Shown piece after piece: positions 60,095 through 64,000 of a DNA stretch of 64,000 nucleotides (within the stretch, counting starts at the first letter, position 1; every line of letters starts with the position of its first letter). The stretch spans positions 186,001 through 250,000 of the forward strand of contig NZ_JAMBNP010000008.1 in assembly GCF_023715145.1 (NCBI RefSeq), read 5' to 3'. The position numbers and the translations under genes are program-made. Source of the DNA: Paenibacillus glycanilyticus (GTDB taxonomy: Bacteria; Bacillota; Bacilli; Paenibacillales; Paenibacillaceae). Under the pieces are notes generated by a model, which did no database searches, was not told where the DNA came from, and saw only the letters and a list, made by a program, of their open reading frames with translations.

Positions 60095-60121
60095 TTAGGA
60101 GTTAAGAACACCAGCAAACAT
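60095..60121 (-). CDS. Putative 8-residue leader peptide
   Basis: A nine-codon ORF starts with ATG at 60121, about eight bases after GGAAGGGG, and ends at TAA (60095-60097). The peptide reads MFAGVLNS. Short leader peptides of this size precede inducible ribosome-targeting resistance genes. Its position right after the promoter and before a folded leader with two terminators is what supports it; the sequence alone would not. Confidence 0.5.
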   Translation of the reverse strand: MFAGVLNS

Positions 60122-60167
60122 TAAAATTTCCCCTTCCGAAATGAAGCAAAATGCTATTAAATAGCTA

Positions 60168-60217
60168 AATCCGTTAGCTATACACACAATGTACGCTAAC
60201 GGATTACCTTTTGTCAA
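60168..60217 (-). promoter_or_regulatory. Promoter with an overlapping 11-bp inverted repeat, ahead of the MutS2-like leader
   Basis: On the minus strand TTGACA (60212-60217) and TACATT (60188-60193) are 18 bases apart. A perfect inverted repeat, AATCCGTTAGC and GCTAACGGATT, has arms at 60168-60178 and 60195-60205, so one arm lies in the promoter spacer and the other near the transcription start. Such a dyad is typical of a repressor operator. The alternative is a weak terminator of the MBL gene, but no U-tract follows. Confidence 0.7.
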
Positions 60218-60218
60218 T

Positions 60219-61001
60219 CTATATACCCACAGAAACTTCCATGCCCGTGAGCGCGAATGCAGCATGGGCTGGAAGCGGATATGTTTTTCTAAGATCGATA
60301 TCATGCGACAAATGAGTAAACATCGTCCTCTTTGGCTTCCAGACGGGAAGCCGTTCAAGAGCTTCTGTCACATCGTACACGGAGCGTGACTCATATACAA
60401 AGTTCTCCTTGTAGAAGCTTGTGCCGAGCACGAGCAGATCAAGACCGTAAAGAGGCTTCTGCTGTTCTTCCGTAAGTCCGATGGAATCGGAACAATACGC
60501 CCATGCAAGGCCCGACCCCCGTTGGTCAAACCGAAAAGCGTAGGCATAACCATTCTTCCCATGATTTACTTTCCAGGCGGACACGTCCCAGCTTCCGAAG
60601 GAGCAAGGCTGATCAATCGAAAAAAACGTAATGTTCCTTGCCAGCCAAGGAAAACGCTGAATAATTTCAGTAATCACTTCAGCCGGTGCATACGCTTCAC
60701 CCTTGACGCCCAGCCAGCGGCAAGCATCTGCCCATTCCGGCAAACCGCCGATATGGTCGAAGTGAGCATGCGTGACCAAGATGCGGTTCACAAACCGCAG
60801 TCCTGCCGCTTCCATCTGCTTGCTCCAGTCGGGTCCGCAGTCGATCATCATCGTACCAAAATCTGCCGCATCAAGCTGCACGAGGGATCGGTAGCGGCGG
60901 TTCACGCCGCCTGCCCTCGACTCGCTGCATACTTCGCATTCGCAGTAGACGCGAGGCACGCCCATCGCATCCCCTGTTCCGCGGAACGAAATGGTGATCA
61001 T
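60219..61001 (-). CDS. MBL-fold hydrolase, PhnP-like
   Basis: A 260-residue metallo-beta-lactamase-fold enzyme. The N-terminal FRGTGDAMGVPRVYCECEVC matches the PhnP group (phosphoribosyl cyclic phosphodiesterase) with its structural cysteines, and the metal-binding HAHFDHIGG is near residue 78. The Asp in YCSDSIGL and the late His in MFTHLSHDID complete the set. No phn genes lie nearby. The frame opens at 61058; the ATG at 61001 overlaps the GNAT gene's stop in ATGA, so the two are coupled. Confidence 0.88.
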   Translation of the reverse strand: MITISFRGTGDAMGVPRVYCECEVCSESRAGGVNRRYRSLVQLDAADFGTMMIDCGPDWSKQMEAAGLRFVNRILVTHAHFDHIGGLPEWADACRWLGVKGEAYAPAEVITEIIQRFPWLARNITFFSIDQPCSFGSWDVSAWKVNHGKNGYAYAFRFDQRGSGLAWAYCSDSIGLTEEQQKPLYGLDLLVLGTSFYKENFVYESRSVYDVTEALERLPVWKPKRTMFTHLSHDIDLRKTYPLPAHAAFALTGMEVSVGI

Positions 61002-61669
61002 ATTGGCAGCAGCTCGATTTGATCCCGGCTTCTCAGGTCTTCGACCATAGCAAGCCATTGCTGCGGTTTATTCGGAAGCGCGGAATAATACCCTTGAAGG
61101 AACTCTACGATGAGGGAAGCCGGAATGGCGGACATCTCCTCGTCAACCGGCAGGAAGCAAAGATTAAGCCCTTCCACCGCTTCTCCGGTATGCTCCCAGG
61201 ATGGATGAACATACGGGAAGTTAATCATTTTGTAGCCCATATGCGATAAAACTTCACGGCGAACGAAAGGATTCATCGGCGTAACCCCGCCAAATTCATG
61301 CTCTCCGCTCTCGTACGGATTATAAATCTCGGCAAACATTCCGATAGGTGCCGTGCCGGATTCCCGTGCCAATCTAGCCAGATCCTTCTCGCGGCCCCGC
61401 ATCAGGAAGCGGCCGATGCCTTTATTCGGCACGCCGATAATCGTAAAGTCCGTCATGGCGACGCGAAGCTCAGGGTAGTAACGGTATTCCGTCGAGCCAA
61501 CGACCTCTCCGTTATCTACAGCGACATAGACATGAATGCCCGGATCTTCAAGAGGCTCCTTCCAGAGCTCGTAGGCCAATACCTCTTCAGGCGGGAAGAT
61601 TCGTTTGAGCAGCGCATGAAGCGATGCGAAATAAGGATCGTTGATGGATGTAATGCGGTGGTATTGCAT
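60998..61669 (-). CDS. GNAT-like acetyltransferase
   Basis: A 223-residue protein with a GNAT core: VAVDNGEVVGSTEYRYY near residue 48-64, then VAMTDFTIIGVPNKGIGRFLM near 70-90 as the acetyl-CoA loop, with GIG in place of the usual RGxG. A long C-terminal half (from 110) has MGYKMINFPYVHPSW, which is not typical of simple GNATs. GGAG precedes the ATG. Its stop overlaps the MBL-hydrolase start. Confidence 0.8.
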   Translation of the reverse strand: MQYHRITSINDPYFASLHALLKRIFPPEEVLAYELWKEPLEDPGIHVYVAVDNGEVVGSTEYRYYPELRVAMTDFTIIGVPNKGIGRFLMRGREKDLARLARESGTAPIGMFAEIYNPYESGEHEFGGVTPMNPFVRREVLSHMGYKMINFPYVHPSWEHTGEAVEGLNLCFLPVDEEMSAIPASLIVEFLQGYYSALPNKPQQWLAMVEDLRSRDQIELLPI

Positions 61670-61881
61670 GATTATTCTCCTCTCTATAGATAGCCTTGGG
61701 CTACACTATGAGAAAGCTTGGGGCTTCGGCCGCTGTTGTTTTTAAATTTCTTGAATTGACTGTTCGTTATGTTGAAATTAAAAAACAAAGGCGGACGCTC
61801 CCGCTCCGAAAGCTCCAAGCTTTCTCTCCGTGCCTGTACGGGCTAGTAAATTTTCGAAGTCGAAAGATGAATAGCATTAAC

Positions 61882-62541
61882 TTAAAGAAACGGATTGCGC
61901 CATTCCATTAACGCAGCGTAGTTGCAGGATTCTTCGTCATCCAGATAGTCTGCTGCAATACCGACCGGTGTTCGGCCGCAGCGAAGAAGGAATGTGATGA
62001 CGGGATCTTTGTAAATCCCCTTCATTACTTTGTCGAGGTACTGCTCCGGCGTCTCAGCTGCTGCGTACTGGTGGTAGCCCGGCATTCTGCCGGCTCCGAG
62101 CAGACGCTTAAGGTTCAGGTGTACGACTGTTTCATACATGGACTGAAGCAGCCATTTGCCTATGCCTGCTTTGCGGTAAGCCGGAACGACGCAAATATCC
62201 GCCACGTACAAGGTATCCCCGCCGGGATTATGGTTGCGGATATACCCGCTGTCCGTAATCTGCTCCCAGCTGTGCGCTTCATGATACTGATTCATATCTA
62301 CGATAAGACCGGTCATAGAGCCGATCACCCTGCCGCCAATCTCACAGCATAGCGCTCCTTCCGGAAAACGGGAAATATGCTCGGTCAGCTGCTCCTCATT
62401 CCACCAGAGCTCCTCCGGATACGGAGGCGGGAAGCATTCGCTCTGCACGGCGATCAAACCTTCAAAATCTTGCGAAGTATAAGTTCGAATAATAGCTTCA
62501 GTCGGAACTCCGTTATGAATGACGTACAATTGCTTGCGCAT
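61882..62541 (-). CDS. GNAT acetyltransferase, partner of a nitrilase
   Basis: A 219-residue GNAT. The N-terminal SECFPPPYPEELWWNEEQLTEH and GALCCEIGGRVIGSMTGLIV resemble the GNAT half of the common fused GNAT/carbon-nitrogen hydrolase proteins. Motif A is ICVVPAYRKAGIGKWLLQSM near 118. The nitrilase half is encoded by the gene directly upstream (28 bases away), so here the two activities are on separate chains. A G-rich ribosome site precedes the ATG. The 212-base gap downstream to the next gene holds no convincing ORF. Confidence 0.87.
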   Translation of the reverse strand: MRKQLYVIHNGVPTEAIIRTYTSQDFEGLIAVQSECFPPPYPEELWWNEEQLTEHISRFPEGALCCEIGGRVIGSMTGLIVDMNQYHEAHSWEQITDSGYIRNHNPGGDTLYVADICVVPAYRKAGIGKWLLQSMYETVVHLNLKRLLGAGRMPGYHQYAAAETPEQYLDKVMKGIYKDPVITFLLRCGRTPVGIAADYLDDEESCNYAALMEWRNPFL

Positions 62542-62569
62542 ACCGCGCCCCCCCTTCCTTTGCGAGGCC

Positions 62570-63430
62570 TTAAGCCCAGTCCGTATACAGATCTGTCCGG
62601 CGGTCTCTCCAGGTCGTCACAGAGCCCGCTGCGCGGACATCCTCCAGCAGCTTCAGATCAAGATCCGCCACAATCAGCATGTCGTCATTGATAACGCCTT
62701 CGCTTAAGATCCCAGCTGGAGGGAACGGAATATCATTAGGCGTAATAACAGCCGCCTGGCCGTAATTTGCGCGCATGAAGTCAACCTTGCGCAGTGCCCC
62801 AACCGTGCCTGTCGTTACGATATATACCTGATTTTCTACCGCTCTGGCATGACAGCAGTAGCGTACCCGGTAGAAGCCGTGACGGTCATCCGTGCAAGAC
62901 GGGCAAAAAATCACGTCTGCGCCCTTGGCGCGAGCCATCCGGACAATCTCCGGAAACTCTATGTCATAGCAGGTCAGCATGGCAATGGTGCCAAACGGAG
63001 TTTCGAACACCTGCAGGCCGTCACCGGGAGACATGTTCCATTCGCTGACTTCCGTTGGAGTCAGATGGATTTTGGCTTGACGGTCAATCTTCCCGCCCGG
63101 ATGGAACAAATGAGCCGTATTCTGGCGCTTGCCGCCTCCGGCATCAACGACATGGGTACCGCCTACAATATATACGCCGTATTCCGCTGCAAGCGAACGG
63201 AACAAGCTTTCGTACTGCTCCGTAAATTCAGGCAAACGGTCAATTGGCAGTGCCTTGCCCATGTCGTCGCCGATAGACAACAGCTGCGTCGTCAGAAACT
63301 CCGGGAACAGAACAAATTGCGTTCCGTACTCGGATGCATTACGCACATAGTGCGTTACTTGTGCCGAAAAATCATCAAACGTCTGGATATCTTCCAGCTT
63401 ATATTGCACAGAGGCAACCCGGTATTTCAA
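62570..63430 (-). CDS. Carbon-nitrogen hydrolase (nitrilase superfamily)
   Basis: A 286-residue nitrilase-fold amidase. The Glu-Lys-Cys triad is visible: Glu in FVLFPEFLT near residue 44, Lys in RQAKIHLTP near 120, and Cys in MLTCYDIEFPE near 154. It would hydrolyse an amide bond; the substrate is unknown. The start is TTG at 63430 after GGGGAG. With the downstream GNAT it forms the split counterpart of fused GNAT/nitrilase proteins. The histidine kinase gene ends 22 bases upstream. Confidence 0.92.
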   Translation of the reverse strand: MKYRVASVQYKLEDIQTFDDFSAQVTHYVRNASEYGTQFVLFPEFLTTQLLSIGDDMGKALPIDRLPEFTEQYESLFRSLAAEYGVYIVGGTHVVDAGGGKRQNTAHLFHPGGKIDRQAKIHLTPTEVSEWNMSPGDGLQVFETPFGTIAMLTCYDIEFPEIVRMARAKGADVIFCPSCTDDRHGFYRVRYCCHARAVENQVYIVTTGTVGALRKVDFMRANYGQAAVITPNDIPFPPAGILSEGVINDDMLIVADLDLKLLEDVRAAGSVTTWRDRRTDLYTDWA

Positions 63431-63452
63431 CTAGCCTCTCCCCTTTGCTCCA

Positions 63453-64000
63453 TTACTTTCTTTGTTTGAACTGAATCGAGATTGTTGTGCCGAGATCAGG
63501 CAGACTGAATACATCAATCTTGCCTTCATGCAGATCAACAATACGCTTCGCGATAGACAGACCAAGTCCTACCCCGCCTGTCGCGCGGCTTCTGGCTCCG
63601 TCAACGCGGTAGAAGCGCTCGAACATATGCGGAATCTCGTTCTCCGGGATACCGATCCCTTTGTCCTTCACTTCGATCTTTACGATATTCTTCGACAGAC
63701 TGACCGAAACATCAATCGGATCCTTGCTGTATTTAATCGCATTGTCCAGCAAGATGACCAATAGCTGCCGAATCTTATCCTTATCCCCCAGCATTCGAAC
63801 AGAACGCGACAAGGCTTTTACCCGTATCGGACGCTGGAAGGTCGTCTGAAGCATAAGCGCCAGTTCTTCTACGACCAGCACCACGTCAAACATCTCCTGA
63901 TTGAGCCAATCCTCCTGCTCGGCTTCCGCCAGCATCAGCATCGACTTCGTCAGGTTCTGCAGCCGGTTGGCTTCTTTGTCAATCGCTTCAATCGCCTCAT
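63453..64000 (-). CDS. Sensor histidine kinase, N-terminus beyond the window
   Basis: The frame is open to the right edge, giving 182 residues of the C-terminal end. The start of the visible part (EAIEAIDKEANRLQNLTKS) belongs to the dimerisation helices just after the phospho-His, which lies outside the window. The ATPase motifs are complete: N box LLVILLDNAIKYS, G1 DKGIGIPENE, F box MFERFYRVDGARSR and G2 GGVGLGLSIAKRIV. It is a PhoR/CpxA-type transmembrane kinase. The response regulator is not in view. Confidence 0.93.
   Translation of the reverse strand, partial: EAIEAIDKEANRLQNLTKSMLMLAEAEQEDWLNQEMFDVVLVVEELALMLQTTFQRPIRVKALSRSVRMLGDKDKIRQLLVILLDNAIKYSKDPIDVSVSLSKNIVKIEVKDKGIGIPENEIPHMFERFYRVDGARSRATGGVGLGLSIAKRIVDLHEGKIDVFSLPDLGTTISIQFKQRK

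Noticed and set aside
60095..60358. An 87-codon frame covering the short leader ORF and running antiparallel to nothing, inside the MBL gene
   Set aside because: Most of it overlaps the MBL gene in another frame and lies upstream of the promoter; only the final nine codons have a ribosome site at the right place.
61696..61911. A 71-codon open frame on the plus strand between two GNAT genes
   Set aside because: No ribosome site, odd composition, and it runs into the end of the opposite-strand GNAT gene.

Overview
The window looks like chromosomal DNA from a spore-forming, low-to-mid GC member of the Bacillales, most likely Paenibacillus or a close relative. The clues are a SleB-type cortex hydrolase, a YpdA-type bacillithiol-related reductase, a three-module S-layer homology (SLH) anchor on a large exported protein, ThiN-type thiamine pyrophosphokinase, a XerS-like recombinase, strong GGAGG ribosome sites and frequent TTG/GTG starts. 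I see no rRNA, tRNA, CRISPR array, insertion sequence or prophage. Both ends cut genes: a chromate transporter on the left and a sensor histidine kinase on the right.

Layout. 1-7 kb: chrA, a NUDIX hydrolase, then the pentose phosphate operon zwf-tkt-tal with a divergent LysR regulator. 7-10.8 kb: GNAT, a DinG-like Fe-S helicase, a YdjO-like zinc ribbon and a LysE exporter. 10.8-20 kb: a cobalamin-riboswitch operon encoding a 1507-residue SLH-anchored protein built like duplicated transcobalamin, a second DUF4430 protein, and a complete ECF transporter (T, fused A-A, S). 20-23.7 kb: metallophosphatase, rpiA, SleB-like hydrolase, XerS-like recombinase. 23.7-28 kb: a heterodimeric ABC exporter behind a leader peptide and an attenuator. 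28-45 kb: ypdA, a MoxR/DUF58/DUF4129 operon, YcxB, a ChbG-like deacetylase, a kinase-MOSC pair, an APC permease, small proteins, HAD, topB. 45-55 kb: gltD, dfrA-thyA, thioesterase, and the pyruvate dehydrogenase operon pdhABC-lpd with a tandem repeat between pdhB and pdhC. 55-64 kb: esterase, tyrosine phosphatase, TRIC channel, thiN, an Smr-less MutS2 paralogue behind a structured leader, a PhnP-like MBL hydrolase, GNATs and a nitrilase.

Two parts stand out. First, the B12-riboswitch operon appears to be a complete Gram-positive corrinoid capture and uptake system: surface alpha-barrel plus DUF4430 modules (the two folds that make up vertebrate transcobalamin and intrinsic factor), a membrane-tethered DUF4430 protein for possible hand-off, and an ECF importer. 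Second, two unrelated genes (the ABC exporter and the MutS2 paralogue) sit behind short leader ORFs followed by intrinsic terminators, which suggests ribosome-mediated attenuation. For the MutS2 paralogue this would fit a role in dealing with stalled ribosomes.

Where the first possible start of a reading frame lacked a ribosome site and an internal one had a good site, I used the internal start and said so.
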